Notes: generated from the letters alone by a model not told the origin. A stretch of 64,000 bases of DNA from Sphingobacteriales bacterium (GCA_016708305.1 JADJGB010000008.1:1798001-1862000); one strand, 5' to 3'; counted from the stretch's first letter, positions 8,333 to 18,898 are shown. Made by a program: numbers and translations.

Positions 8333-10065
8333 TTACTGAAATAGTAGTGTAAGTACAAATCCCTTGCTGTTATAACTGCTTTCAGCCTTTGCATCCAACT
8401 GACTGATTAGCCCACGTGCTATTTCCATTCCCAATCCTTTTGTATCTGCTTGGTAAAAATCAAAACCTGAACCGTCATCTGAATAGTACAACCTAAAGTA
8501 ATTCGAAGCTACATTTTTTGTCAATGAAATTAAAATAGCTCCGGTGGTTTTATTTTTATAAGCATGTTTCATACTATTGCTAATCAGCTCTACGAGAATC
8601 AGCCCAATGGGTAATGCTTTTTCAATGGTCATGGTCATTGCATCGCAATTTATTTTTAAATTGATCTGCCTTTTGGGGCTTTCATAAGTGTGTTTTACCA
8701 GTTCCGACAACTCATTAATATATCTGCATATTTCAATGTCATTAATACTTTCAGAGATATTTAATTTTTTATGAAGTAGCGCCATAGAGTGAATTCTGTT
8801 TTGATTCCCTCGTATCAACTCTTCTATATTATTGAAATCAACCGACTCTTTTTGAATTTCCAAAATACTAATCACATGCTGTAAGTTGTTTTTAACCCGG
8901 TGCTGCAATTCCGATAGAAGAACCTGTTTTTGTTCCAGTGTTTTTATTAATTCTTCTAACTGTTTGTTGATGGTTTTATTTTGTGAATGTATTTTTTTGT
9001 TTTTTCTGAAAAGCAATATTGAGCCACCAACGATTATACCCAATAGAGCCACAATAAATGTAATTTGCTTGTTCTTATTTTTAATAACGATTTCATTTTT
9101 TTTATTTTCATATCCTGCTGTTAGTTGACTAATAGCTATGTTTTCCTGATTTCTTATTTCTACTATTTTTTGGTAATGAAATTTTTTGAAATAATAGAAA
9201 GCGGAGTCTTTGTTGCCCAAAGAATCATATAGCTGACTTTTCAGTATCAATGTGACGGGCTCTTCATTTGGTGAATCAAATTTTAAAGAAATAACCGCAG
9301 AAGAGTCAATCCATTTTTTCGCTTGCGTAAATTGCTTGTTGTTCATGTATATTCTGCTGATGTTCACATACATGATAGCTGCTGCACTTAAATTATTTCT
9401 ATTTAAGAATTCTTTTGCTGCTAATAAGGTATAATTGATAGCCTCCAAGTAGTTTGAGTTCTTTGTTGTGTGTCCTAACAATAAATAAGCATCAATAATG
9501 TCTCTTTTATTGTTAAATTGCTTGGCGTACTCTAACCCTTTTTTTGCAAAATAAATAGTGGAATCCTTATGGTTGATATAACGACAAAGCATGCTTTTCG
9601 AATGTAATACGTACTAAATAGCTTTTTCAAATTATTGGCTTTGTAAAGTTCGTAAGCCTTGTTTATTTGATTTAGGCATTGCTCATAATTTTCGGCTTGC
9701 TCGTAAATAATGGCCAATTTGAGATGGGCGCTATAGGCTATATCGGGAAAGTTATACCGGTCTGTATAGTCTATTACGGCATATCCCCATTCTCCTGCCT
9801 CATCCCACTTGTTTCTTAATACTTGAATTTCAGTAATCAAAAGCATTACATTTAATTTGTCTTTCAGGTATTTTTCATCGGAATAAATGGAGGAAAATTT
9901 AGAATACAGCAGGTTGGCTTCCTTGTAAGCTTCATCTACATGGTTGTACGACTGTAAGCTGTCAATTCGTTCAATCTGTTTATCTAATGAAAGTTCTTGC
10001 GCCCGCAAATACATACATAGAATAATGAAAGCAAAAAAAAGAATGTATTTTTGAAACGAGACCAT
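8333..10065 (-). CDS. TPR-containing membrane histidine kinase (HisKA_2 type, frameshifted)
   Basis: Sensor kinase of the Bacteroidota TPR type. The start at 10065 gives a signal peptide/first helix (YILFFAFIILCMYLRA), then helical TPR-like repeats predicted in the periplasm. A transmembrane helix follows (ITFIVALLGIIVGGSILLF) and a coiled-coil (KTINKQLEELIKTLEQK). Then come the HisKA_2 box LQHRVKNNLQHV, with the phospho-His in QHR, and a HATPase domain (LVELISNSMKHAYKN, DDGSGFD, GLGMEIARGLI). The frame breaks near 9590-9600 within the TPRs: the upstream frame ends in ISTIRIPLFI while the other reads RYINHKDSTIYFAKKGLEYA. Both halves are family-like, so I treat it as one gene of about 577 codons. 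Confidence 0.85.
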
Positions 10066-10563
10066 GTTTTTTACGAACAGCTAGTTTTTACTTTAAAATT
10101 GGTTACTTCTTCAAACTTATGAAAACTCTTTGTTATTTATAAATCAAATTGGGATAAAATGATGATTTACGGGATAGAATTTATATTATTTACCAATGGG
10201 TTGTTTTTTGCAATTGTCTTTGAGTTATCATAATAACTTGTTCTCAAATAAATTCTCAGGTGGTAAAATTAATAATTTAATGGTTACATAGTATTTGTGT
10301 CTCGCCTGGTACTCACTAATGATTATTCCTAAGGACGGATGTAATCATGTTTCAGGATATATATGGGAATAGCAGTCAAATATTTTGATGCATAAGTAAT
10401 CCTGAAGGAGCAGATATTTTTAGCATTTTTCTTTCTGCAAAATGTTTGCGTTTATTTTTAGCTGGGCTGCTGATTTATTTGTTATAGGCCTATTCGGCAA
10501 TTCATTATATTCCTTTGGAAGTCAAAGAATCGGCACAAAATGTGTTTGTGGGTGATGTTGTTA
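10066..10563. other. Intergenic, no gene seen
   Basis: About 500 bp, AT-rich, between the kinase start and the aspartokinase stop. The only open frame of note, 37 codons from 10442 on the plus strand, shows no family features. Confidence 0.45.
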
Positions 10564-11826
10564 CTACACTTCAAAAAGCCAGGTGGCATTTTGTTTTGTC
10601 TGCTGTGTTACCAGTGCATTTTTCCCTTCCGTAAATCTTTTTATGCTTTCTTCCGTATAATGTCTGATGGTGAGCAGGGAGAGTCCGGCAGTAATTTGTA
10701 CATCAAAAATTTCGGATGCTTTGGCTGCTAATTGTTTTATTTTATGCTCTCTGTTGTCAAATACACAAATCATATTGATAGCTCCGTTTTGTGTAAGATT
10801 GGGTCTGATGGACAATTGCTCAAACAAACCGTAAAGCACCCCCGTGTTTTGTTCGCCAATAAAAGAAAAATCCTTTGATTTCAGTTCCATCATCACCTGA
10901 TTTTTCTTCAGTACAATGATAGGAGGTAAGTTTTTTACAGATTGATTGTGAATAACAGTTCCTGGTAGTGAAGCATCCAGAAAACATTTTACATACAGTG
11001 GAATACTTTTGTTTTGAAGCGGTTTGATGGTTTTGGGGTGAATGACCTGTGCGCCATAATAAGCCATTTCAATCACCTCGGTATAGTTCAGTTCGGGTAT
11101 TGCTATGGCATCACGTACTTCGCGCGGGTCGGCATTCATCACGTTTTCTACATCTTTCCAGATGGTCTGACTTTCAGCATCCAGCATGTTGGCAAATACG
11201 GCAGCCGTATAGTCGCTTCCTTCCCGTCCTAATGTGGTAGTATCTCCATCTATTGTGCCGCCAATGAAACCTTGTGTTACTACTGTTTTATTCTCCAAAA
11301 TGGGTTTGATAATTGAGGTAACATTTTCTTGGGTCTGCTCCCAATTGATATTGGCATCTCTGAAATTATTATCGGTTTTAATTATTTTTCTTACATCTAC
11401 CCATTCGTTTTCAATGCCCATTTCGTTTAAAAAATAACTCATGATGGTAGTGAAAATCAGGTCTCCCACACTCACTATCTGATCATAATAAAAATCAAAA
11501 CTTTTTTCGGGAGCGCTTTGCAATAAAGTTTCTGTATTTTTAAAAATTTCATCCAACTTAGTTTCACAGGGCAGATAATGGGTTACAAGCAGGTACTTTG
11601 AAGTCATTACATGCTGCTTTTTCAGTTGGTCAAAAAGCTGCAGGGCATCTTCTTTTCTGTTATTTACGAATGCTTCGGTTACTTTTTCTAATGCATTCGT
11701 GGATTTACCCATTGCAGAAATGACAATCAATAGTTTCTCGTCCTTGTTTTCCTTCAATATGTTTTTTACATTGGTAATTCTTTCGATGTTGTTAACGGCA
11801 GCGCCGCCAAATTTGAAAACCTTCAT
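10564..11826 (-). CDS. lysC: Aspartate kinase
   Basis: Phosphorylates aspartate, the first step toward lysine, threonine and methionine. The start at 11826 (MKVFKFGGAAVNN) is chosen because KFGG is the conserved N-terminal motif; the frame extends 7 codons upstream without similarity. The kinase domain covers ~1-290, with TQGFIGGTIDGDTTTLGREGSDYTA cut by the usual substrate-site residues (GREGSDYTA). The C-terminal ~130 residues form the ACT regulatory region (TGVLYGLFEQLSIRPNL, LSLLTIRHY). It is a monofunctional kinase with no fused homoserine dehydrogenase. Length, about 420 residues, is normal. A partial dead copy lies 6 kb upstream at 4274-4611. Confidence 0.93.
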   Translation of the reverse strand: MKVFKFGGAAVNNIERITNVKNILKENKDEKLLIVISAMGKSTNALEKVTEAFVNNRKEDALQLFDQLKKQHVMTSKYLLVTHYLPCETKLDEIFKNTETLLQSAPEKSFDFYYDQIVSVGDLIFTTIMSYFLNEMGIENEWVDVRKIIKTDNNFRDANINWEQTQENVTSIIKPILENKTVVTQGFIGGTIDGDTTTLGREGSDYTAAVFANMLDAESQTIWKDVENVMNADPREVRDAIAIPELNYTEVIEMAYYGAQVIHPKTIKPLQNKSIPLYVKCFLDASLPGTVIHNQSVKNLPPIIVLKKNQVMMELKSKDFSFIGEQNTGVLYGLFEQLSIRPNLTQNGAINMICVFDNREHKIKQLAAKASEIFDVQITAGLSLLTIRHYTEESIKRFTEGKNALVTQQTKQNATWLFEV

Positions 11827-11962
11827 TTTATAATTTTTATCGCACAAATGTCGCTAATTTCGAATAATATTTTTTATGGGCAAAAATAATTATTGTAGTT
11901 TTTTTTGATACCGGTTTTTGCAGTAATAACCCAATTAAAATTGTAACGATAAAATTTGTAAT

Positions 11963-12973
11963 ATGAGTAATGTAAACAGAAAGGTATTTACCCTCGATGA
12001 ATTTACCATTCAGCAATTGCGCAATATTCCGAATGCCACAGGTGAGTTAAGCGCCCTGCTGCGTGATATCGGTCTTGCCGCTAAACGCGTAAATGTAGAA
12101 GTGAATAAAGCTGGTCTGGTTGACATACTGGGCGATCTGGGTACTACCAATGTGCAGGGAGAAGAAGTGAAAAAATTAGATGTTTTTGCCAATGAACAAT
12201 TTATGGGAGTGTTGCAGCATGGCGTAAGTTGCGCAGGCATCGCCAGCGAAGAAATGGATACTTTTATTCCGTTTGACGATGTGATAAGCCGGGAGTCAAA
12301 ATACGTATGCTCATTTGATCCATTGGATGGCAGCTCGAATATTGATGTGAATGTTTCCATCGGAACCATTTTTGGAGTGTATTGGCGAAAGACAAAATCA
12401 GGACAACTTGCCGAAGAACAGGATTTCCTGCAGGCGGGCACCAATTTAGTAGCGGCGGGATATATTATTTATGGCAGTAGCACCATGCTGGTTTATGCCA
12501 CCCGCCGGGGCGTACAGGGTTTTACACTCGATCCTTCTATCGGCGAGTTTACACTTAGTCATCCAGATATGAAATTCCCTGAAACCGGTAAAATCTACTC
12601 TGTCAATCATGGTAATTATTATGAGTATGACGAAAAAGTACAGCCATATATCGAAAATTGCCAGAGAAAGAACAAAAGTAATGGCGGGCCTTACACCCAG
12701 CGCTATATTGGCAGCATGGTGGCCGACCTGCATCGCAACCTGATCAAAGGCGGTATTTTTATGTATCCGGGAACAAAGGAAAAACCAGAAGGAAAATTGA
12801 GATTAATGTATGAGTGTAATCCCTTTGCGTTTATAGTAACGGTAGCCGGAGGGATCGCTATCAGCAAAAAAGGGCAGCGAATATTAGATATCGAACCGAA
12901 AAGTTTGCATGAGCGTACCCCGTTTTTTGGTGGTAGCAAAGCAATGATAGAAGAATTGGAAACTTATTTGTAG
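11963..12973 (+). CDS. fbp: Fructose-1,6-bisphosphatase, class I
   Basis: Gluconeogenic enzyme hydrolysing fructose 1,6-bisphosphate. Full length at 336 residues. The metal/phosphate site FDPLDGSSNIDVN is at about 117-129, the sugar-phosphate loop is represented by GGPYTQRYIGSMVADLHR, and GGIAISKKGQRILDI and FFGGSKAMIEE close the C-terminus. The N-terminal ~25 residues (TLDEFTIQQLRN) match the class I allosteric arm. It precedes the ABC ATPase by 9 bp, so the two are probably cotranscribed. Confidence 0.95.
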   Translation: MSNVNRKVFTLDEFTIQQLRNIPNATGELSALLRDIGLAAKRVNVEVNKAGLVDILGDLGTTNVQGEEVKKLDVFANEQFMGVLQHGVSCAGIASEEMDTFIPFDDVISRESKYVCSFDPLDGSSNIDVNVSIGTIFGVYWRKTKSGQLAEEQDFLQAGTNLVAAGYIIYGSSTMLVYATRRGVQGFTLDPSIGEFTLSHPDMKFPETGKIYSVNHGNYYEYDEKVQPYIENCQRKNKSNGGPYTQRYIGSMVADLHRNLIKGGIFMYPGTKEKPEGKLRLMYECNPFAFIVTVAGGIAISKKGQRILDIEPKSLHERTPFFGGSKAMIEELETYL

Positions 12974-12982
12974 TTTTATCGC

Positions 12983-13744
12983 ATGGCTGATAAAATTATT
13001 TCGGTAAGGAATCTGGTAAAAAATTATGGAAATTTTGAGGCGGTAAAAGGTATTTCCTTTGATGTGTATGAAAACGAAATCTTTGGTTTGCTGGGGCCCA
13101 ATGGTGCCGGTAAGTCAACTACGCTTGAAATTATAGAAACCCTACGGTCAAAAACTGCCGGTGTTATTTTGGTGGCTGGTTATGATCTCGATAAAGATTC
13201 GGAAACCATTAAAGGGCTGATAGGTGTGCAGTTGCAAACCAGCGGGTATTATCCCGGACTTAATTTATTGCAATTGATTGACCTTTTTGCTGGGCTGTAT
13301 AATGAAGAAGTGGATGGAATGGCATTGCTCAGAAGTGTAAATCTGGAAGAAAAAGCCAAATCTCAGTACAAAGAATTAAGCGGTGGTCAAAAACAAAGAT
13401 TTTCGGTAGCGACTACACTGATTAATAAGCCTAAGGTTATTTTCCTGGACGAACCAACCACCGGCCTTGACCCACAGGCGCGAAGAAATCTTTGGGAGTT
13501 GATAAAAATCATTAATGATCAGGGAGCGACCATCATTATTACTACGCACTATATGGATGAGGCAGAATATCTCTGCGACAGAATTGCAATTATTGATAGT
13601 GGAAAAATTGTGGCAATGGATACACCCGATAATCTGATTGACGAACTGGTGGCATCTGGTTTTGAACGACCTCGTGAAGTGAAGCAGGCCAATTTGGAAG
13701 ATGTTTTTATTCATCTTACGGGGAAGAGTTTGAGAGAGGATTAA
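12983..13744 (+). CDS. ABC transporter ATP-binding protein (ABC-2/drug-export type)
   Basis: ATPase subunit of an exporter. It has Walker A GPNGAGKST (~38-46), signature LSGGQKQRFSVA (~131-142), Walker B VIFLDEPTTGLDP, and the H-loop TTHYMDEAE. Its 253 residues and the C-terminal LEDVFIHLTGKSLRE are typical of the CcmA/DrrA-like group that pairs with ABC-2 permeases. No permease gene follows: 13745-13997 has no open frame. The membrane partner must therefore be encoded elsewhere. The substrate cannot be inferred. Confidence 0.9.
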   Translation: MADKIISVRNLVKNYGNFEAVKGISFDVYENEIFGLLGPNGAGKSTTLEIIETLRSKTAGVILVAGYDLDKDSETIKGLIGVQLQTSGYYPGLNLLQLIDLFAGLYNEEVDGMALLRSVNLEEKAKSQYKELSGGQKQRFSVATTLINKPKVIFLDEPTTGLDPQARRNLWELIKIINDQGATIIITTHYMDEAEYLCDRIAIIDSGKIVAMDTPDNLIDELVASGFERPREVKQANLEDVFIHLTGKSLRED

Positions 13745-13997
13745 GTATATTTTTAGATGTATGAAAATGAGGCTCCATCAGAGTCACAAAGGGCGTACTA
13801 CATAACCGGCAGTTTCAGGAGAGATTGTTTTTCGTTACGTCTTCTTGTGTTCATCGTATAAATAAAATTTTAAAACAAGCTTCCATAATTTTCAAAATTT
13901 GGCTCAAAAATGCTTTATCTTAGTGGATTTGAGATTAAATAAGGAAGGGGATATTCTTTTTTATGTACAATGAATAACTTTAAATATTTTTACAACT
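13745..13997. other. Intergenic, no gene seen
   Basis: About 250 bp of AT-rich sequence between the ABC ATPase and the FKBP gene. The expected ABC-2 permease gene is not here. Confidence 0.45.
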
Positions 13998-14432
13998 ATG
14001 TCAATACAAGATAAATTGAAAGCATTTATGAATGGAAAAATTGATGTCCATAAACAGGCAGGCCAGAAGTTTATGGATGAAAACAGGAATAAAGAAAGTG
14101 TCATTTCTTTACCCGAAGGTCTGCAATATGAAGTGATAAAAGAAGGTAACGGAAATCAGCCAACCATTAATGATTCGGTTACGGCACATTACAAAGGCGC
14201 TTTGCTGGATGGAAAAGAGTTTGACAGTTCTTTTAAAAGAAATCAACCTTTTACTGCACCTTTAAAACATTTGATAAAAGGCTGGCAGATAGCAATTCCA
14301 CTAATGAAAGAAGGAAGCCGCTGGAGGCTCTGGATACCTTCTGATCTGGCTTATGGCGATCGCGGCGCCGGAAGCGATATACCGGGTGGCGCTACCTTGA
14401 TGTTTGAAGTAGAATTATTAAAAGTAAATTAA
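13998..14432 (+). CDS. FKBP-type peptidyl-prolyl cis-trans isomerase
   Basis: A 144-residue isomerase. Residues ~50-144 form the FKBP domain: VTAHYKGALLDGKEFDSSF, LKHLIKGWQIAIPLMKEGSRW, IPSDLAYGDRGAG and GATLMFEVELL. No signal peptide is visible (MSIQDKLKAFMNGK), so it is probably cytoplasmic, unlike the many exported Bacteroidota FKBPs. The gene is followed after 5 bp by the DinB-type gene and then, after 3 bp, by the Nudix gene, giving a tight three-gene operon. Confidence 0.92.
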   Translation: MSIQDKLKAFMNGKIDVHKQAGQKFMDENRNKESVISLPEGLQYEVIKEGNGNQPTINDSVTAHYKGALLDGKEFDSSFKRNQPFTAPLKHLIKGWQIAIPLMKEGSRWRLWIPSDLAYGDRGAGSDIPGGATLMFEVELLKVN

Positions 14433-14437
14433 TCTTT

Positions 14438-14965
14438 ATGGAAATAGAAAATCAGTATCCGATAGGCAGATTACAGGCTCAGGATTATTCGCCAGAGGCC
14501 AAAGAGAACGCCTTAAACGATATAAAAATATTGCCCGATATATTGGAGGCTGCATTGAATAATCTGGATGAATATCAATTGCACACGCCTTATCGGGAAG
14601 GTGGTTGGACAGTTCACCAGGTGGTGCATCATATTGCCGATGCCCATATAAATGCTTATATCAGATTGAAACTGGGGCTTACAGAAAATAATCCCACTAT
14701 TAATCCTTTTGATGAAAATCTCTGGGCGGAGTTGGATGATGTAAAAACAGTTCCTGTAAATGTTTCGGCTACGTTGCTGCATGCCCTGCACCGAAGGATG
14801 TATGAAGCCCTGAAATATCTTACTGATGCTGATTGGATGCGTACTGTGTTTCATCCCGGACAGCAAAAGGAAATGACACTCTGGGATATTTTGAATTTGT
14901 ATTCCTGGCACGGGAAACATCATGTTGGTCAGATCAATTATTTAAGAGAAAAAATGAAATGGTAG
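14438..14965 (+). CDS. DinB-superfamily protein, YfiT-type putative bacillithiol transferase
   Basis: A 175-residue four-helix-bundle enzyme. The YfiT features are the start YPIGRL.A..YSPE, GGWTVHQVVHHIADAH (first metal His), and the late SWHGKHHVGQI (two further His) that complete a Ni/Zn triad. YfiT/BstA relatives transfer bacillithiol to electrophiles. A bacillithiol-disulfide reductase-type gene (40626-41590) elsewhere in the window fits that thiol. Older annotation calls this family a metal-dependent hydrolase. The family is sure; the thiol is inferred. Confidence 0.85.
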   Translation: MEIENQYPIGRLQAQDYSPEAKENALNDIKILPDILEAALNNLDEYQLHTPYREGGWTVHQVVHHIADAHINAYIRLKLGLTENNPTINPFDENLWAELDDVKTVPVNVSATLLHALHRRMYEALKYLTDADWMRTVFHPGQQKEMTLWDILNLYSWHGKHHVGQINYLREKMKW

Positions 14966-14968
14966 TTT

Positions 14969-15517
14969 ATGAATTGGAAAACTTTATCTTCCGAGTACCT
15001 TTTTAATGACCTTTGGTTTAAAGTGCGTAAAGATGTGTGCGAAACGCCTGAAGGGAAAATTGTAAATCCTTATTATGTTTATGAATTTCCTGAATGGGTA
15101 ACTTGTTTTGCGCTTACAGAAGACAACAAAGTGTTGATGGAGATGCAGTACCGGCATGCCATTGGCGAAACCTGCTGGGAAATACCTGGTGGGTGTGTGG
15201 ACGATGGTGACCCCAATCTGGAGGCGGCCATTCAACGCGAATTACTTGAAGAAACAGGCTATACATTCAGGCATTTTGAATATCTGGGCCGCACCTGTGC
15301 CAATCCCTCTACCAACAGCAATTGGATGCACATGTTTCTGGCAACCGGAGGCAAAAAAACGTCCGATCAGCAACTTGACCCAAACGAAGAAATTTATATT
15401 GAACTGATGGATCTGGAAGAATTTAAAAAGAAATTCAGAAACAATGAATTCATTCAGAGCATGCACGTAACTACCATGATGTATGCGTTGATGAAGTTGG
15501 GGGAATTGAAGGTTTAA
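14969..15517 (+). CDS. Nudix hydrolase (ADP-ribose pyrophosphatase-like)
   Basis: A 182-residue hydrolase of nucleoside diphosphate-X substrates. The Nudix box spans ~73-95: GGCVDDGDPNLEAAIQREL then LEETGY, matching Gx5Ex7REUxEExGU. The preceding YRHAIGETCWEIPGG and the later ANPSTNSNWMHMF are typical of ADP-sugar pyrophosphatases. It is the last gene of the FKBP-DinB-Nudix operon. Its stop codon TAA (15515-15517) lies inside the heptad array that begins at 15504, so the last four or five codons are array sequence. Confidence 0.88.
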   Translation: MNWKTLSSEYLFNDLWFKVRKDVCETPEGKIVNPYYVYEFPEWVTCFALTEDNKVLMEMQYRHAIGETCWEIPGGCVDDGDPNLEAAIQRELLEETGYTFRHFEYLGRTCANPSTNSNWMHMFLATGGKKTSDQQLDPNEEIYIELMDLEEFKKKFRNNEFIQSMHVTTMMYALMKLGELKV

Positions 15518-15608
15518 AGTTAAAAGTTAAAAATTTAAGGTTCAAGGTTTAATGCCTTTTATCTAATATCTAATATCTAACGTCTAATGTCTAACGTCTA
15601 ACATCTAT
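15504..15608. repeat. Array of 15 degenerate heptads
   Basis: Fifteen consecutive 7-bp units in perfect register. The first seven vary around GGTTTAA/AGTTAAA, one is irregular (TGCCTTT), and the last seven vary around TATCTAA/CGTCTAA. The two subfamilies share the same phase. The array starts inside the Nudix gene, supplies its stop codon, and ends next to the probable start of the AlkA-type gene. Related arrays occur at 48127-48273 and 59176-59238. Confidence 0.85.
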
Positions 15609-15611
15609 CTC

Positions 15612-16207
15612 TTGCCTTATCGTCAACATCTCTCAAAGGATAAAGTGATGAAAGAACTCATCAAGAAGCACGGCATTCTGAAAATCGGGAAGCAGAAAAA
15701 AATTTATTTGACACTTTGTTCTTCCATTATCAGTCAGCAATTAAGCGCCCAAGGTGGCGGATGTTATTTATCAAAGATTCCTTAATCTTTTTAATACAAA
15801 AACGCCTGAGCCAAAGGAAATTCTTGCTATGGAGGATGATAGGTTGAGGAGTATTGGATTGTCTTTTTCAAAAGCAAGGTATATTAAAAATGTTTGTAAT
15901 TTTTTTATAGAGCAGAAAATTACTGATGCCAGGCTACATAAAATGACCAATGAAGAAGTTTTCGATCTGCTGACACAGATAAAAGGTGGGCAGGTGGACT
16001 ACTGAAATGATTCTGATGTTTGCGCTGGAGCGGGCAGATGTTTTTTCAATCGGAGACCTCGGTTTGCAAAAAGCAATTGTTAAATTATATAATCTGAAAT
16101 ATGATAATAAAAAGGAATTGTTAATGATGGTTGAAGACCTGTCCAAAAATTGGCAGCCCTTCAGAACTTATGCCTGTCTGCATTTATGGAAATATGTGGA
16201 TGATTAA
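15612..16207 (+). CDS. DNA-3-methyladenine glycosylase, AlkA/HhH-GPD type (two frameshifts)
   Basis: Base-excision repair glycosylase removing alkylated purines. Three frames join into one protein: RQHLSKDKVMKELIKKHG and SSIISQQLSA, then VADVIYQRFLNLF with SKARYIKNVCNFF, then the helix-hairpin-helix GRWTTEM and the catalytic-Asp block FSIGDLGLQKAI. Breaks lie at about 15747-15752 (one extra C in GCGCCC) and 15986-15990 (two bases missing in KGVGRW). The frame is open up to the heptad array with no ATG; a TTG at 15612 or the ATG at 15648 could start it. All catalytic parts are present, so sequencing error is as likely as true decay. Confidence 0.82.
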
Positions 16208-16350
16208 GAAGTATAAATTATTTGTGTCATTTTTGTTTAAAATTCATTTTGAACTAAAATAATTTTTGAAGCACTTTTCATGTCTTCTTTCTGTATTTTT
16301 GAGAGGAAATGTTTATTGTAAATTTGATTGCCACCAAAATTCAATCTATT

Positions 16351-18842
16351 ATGGTTAAAAAAATTTTATTGTTTGCTGTATTTTGTACATCAGCCATTTT
16401 TGTAACAGCGCAGTTAAGAACTGAAATTCTCTTGGAAAAGAACTGGAAATTTTCAGGAACTGATGATGCCAAAGCTGTGGAACCATCTTTTGATGACAGC
16501 AAATGGCAAAATGTGAGGGTGCCGCATGACTGGGCTATTTATGGCCCTTTTGATGCCAATAATGACCTTCAAAATATGGCAATCGTGCAGGATGGACAAA
16601 CAAAAGCAGAAGCTCACGCTGGTCGCACGGGAGGATTACCCTTTGTGGGTGTAGGCTGGTATCGGACTAAAGTTAAATTACCACAGTTTACTTCTGGGAA
16701 GCGCACTACCATTCAGTTCGATGGCGCTATGAGCCATTCAGAAGTATATATCAATGGTCAAAAAGCAGGATACTGGCCCTATGGATATAATACTTTCCAT
16801 CTTGATATCACAAAATTCCTAAAGTCTGGTGAAGAAAATACGATAGCAGTGAGACTGAATAATCCGACTGAATTTTCACGTTGGTATCCGGGCGCCGGTC
16901 TTTATCGAAATGTACATCTGATAATAACAGAAGCGGCACATATTCCGGTTTGGGGTACACAGGTTACCACGCCGGTAATCAATAAAGATTTTGCCAAAAT
17001 ATTAGTAAATACTAAAGTGAATGTTCCTGATGGCGATATTGTTTCCAATTATCAGCTTCAAACCGATATTCTGAATGTGTCAGGTAAAGTTGTAGCTTCC
17101 TTGAAGTCAGTGATTACAAAATATGATGCCAATGTTTTCACCCAGGAAATGGTAGTGTTACAACCGGCACTATGGGATACCGAAAACCCTAATTTGTACA
17201 AGGCAGTATCAAAATTGTTTAAGGGCAACAATCAATTGGATGAATACACAACTATATTTGGTATTCGTTCTATTGAAGTGATATCCGGAAAAGGATTTTT
17301 CCTCAACGGAAAACTAATCAAGTTCAAGGGTGTGTGCAATCACCATGACTTAGGCCCTCTGGGCGCTGCGGTTAATGATGCTGCCATCCGTCGGCAGGTA
17401 AGAATCATGAAGGATATGGGTGTAAATGCAATTCGAACATCTCACAACATGCCTGCGCCGGAGTTGGTAAGGGCTTGTGATGAAATGGGTATGATGTTGA
17501 TGCCCGAGAGTTTTGATGAATGGAAAATACCCAAAATGAAAAACGGATATAATACCCTATTTGATGAATGGGCTGATAAAGACCTTACAAATTTGATACA
17601 TCACTACAGAAATAACCCATCGGTGGTAATGTGGTGTATTGGCAATGAAGTGGAAGAACAAAGCATTGTTTCGGGTTCGCGAGTTGCCAGATATTTACAG
17701 GATATCTGCCATCGCGAAGACCCCACAAGGCCTGTAACCAACGGTATGGACCGGCCTGATGACGTATATAAAAATAATATGGCTGCTATGATGCAGGTGG
17801 CCGGGTTCAATTACCGCCCCCACCGCTATCCGGATGCGTATAAAATATTGCCTCAGGAACTGGTTTTGGGAACAGAAACAGCCTCCACTGTAAGTTCGAG
17901 GGGGATATATAAATTTCCGGTGGAAAAACAATCAATGAAAAAATATGAAGACCATCAGTCATCCTCTTATGATGTGGAGCATTGTGGTTGGAGCGATTTG
18001 CCCGAAGATAATTTCATCATGCATGATGACCTTTTTTATGCAATGGGCGAATTTGTTTGGACGGGTTTTGATTATTTGGGTGAACCCACACCTTATTATA
18101 CGGATTGGCCCAGCCATAGTTCTTTATTTGGCATTGTGGATCTCGCCGGTATTCCCAAGGACAGGTTTTATTTATACCGGAGCCACTGGAATCCTACCCA
18201 AAACACATTCCACATTTTGCCACATTGGAATTGGAAAGGAAGGGAAGGTGAAATTACACCTGTATTTGTATATACCAATTATCCTTCTGCAGAGCTTTTT
18301 ATTAATGGTAAAAGTCAGGGTGTCAGGAAAAAAAACATGTCGGTTACTGCTACAAACAGTAAATACAATGCCCGCACATTTGAAAGGCAGGAACGCTACA
18401 GGTTGATGTGGATGGATACTAAATATGAACCGGGCACTCTTAAAGTAGTGGCCTATGATGAAAACGGCAAACCTGTAGCCGAAGAAACAGTAAAGACGGC
18501 AGGTAAACCAGACAGAATTGTCCTTACTGCAGACAGAACCGAGCTAAAAGCTGATGGAAATGATATTGCTTTTATCAATGTAAAAATAGTGGATAAAGAC
18601 GGTAACTTCTGCCCTGATGAGACCAGGCAAATTAATTTTAAGGTAAAAGGAGCAGGCAGTTACAAAGCTGCTGCAAATGGCAATAGCAGTAGCCTTGAAT
18701 CATTTCAGGCGCCTTATATGAAATTATTTAGCGGTCAGCTAACGGCGCTGGCACAATCATCAGAAACCCCGGAATATTAACATTTGAAGCAACTGCCACA
18801 GGAGTAAAAGGTGCAAAGATTTTGATTAAAACGACAAACTGA
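16351..18842 (+). CDS. Secreted glycoside hydrolase family 2 (beta-galactosidase-like), frameshift near the 3' end
   Basis: Large exported glycosidase. The start at 16351 begins the signal peptide (KILLFAVFCTSAIFVTA); the in-frame ATG 42 bp upstream adds a non-signal extension. The jelly-roll sugar-binding domain has VPHDWAIYGPF and GVGWYRTKVKLP. An immunoglobulin-like domain follows. The TIM barrel holds FKGVCNHHDLGPLG, the acid/base Glu in WCIGNEVEEQ and the nucleophile Glu in GTETAST. Bacteroidota-type C-terminal domains end the protein. The first frame stops at 18780; one base missing in CCCGG (about 18769) restores LTFEATATGVKGAKILI to the stop at 18842. No susC/susD partner is adjacent. 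Confidence 0.9.
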
Positions 18843-18853
18843 GAATTTTCAAT

Positions 18854-18885
18854 AAAAAAGCCTCCCAAGAAAGGAGGCTTTTTTT
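18854..18885. terminator. Bidirectional intrinsic terminator
   Basis: A 12-bp stem (AAAAAAGCCTCC with GGAGGCTTTTTT) and a 7-base loop, with A and T tracts on the two sides. It sits between the convergent GH2 and OmpA genes and can serve both. Confidence 0.9.
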
Positions 18886-18898
18886 CTATTCACAATGG

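Noticed and set aside
10442..10555. 37-codon open frame before the lysC stop region
   Set aside because: Short, no homology recognised and no promoter; probably chance.
15504..15608. CRISPR array
   Set aside because: Units are 7 bp with no spacers and no cas genes nearby; the same applies to the other heptad arrays.
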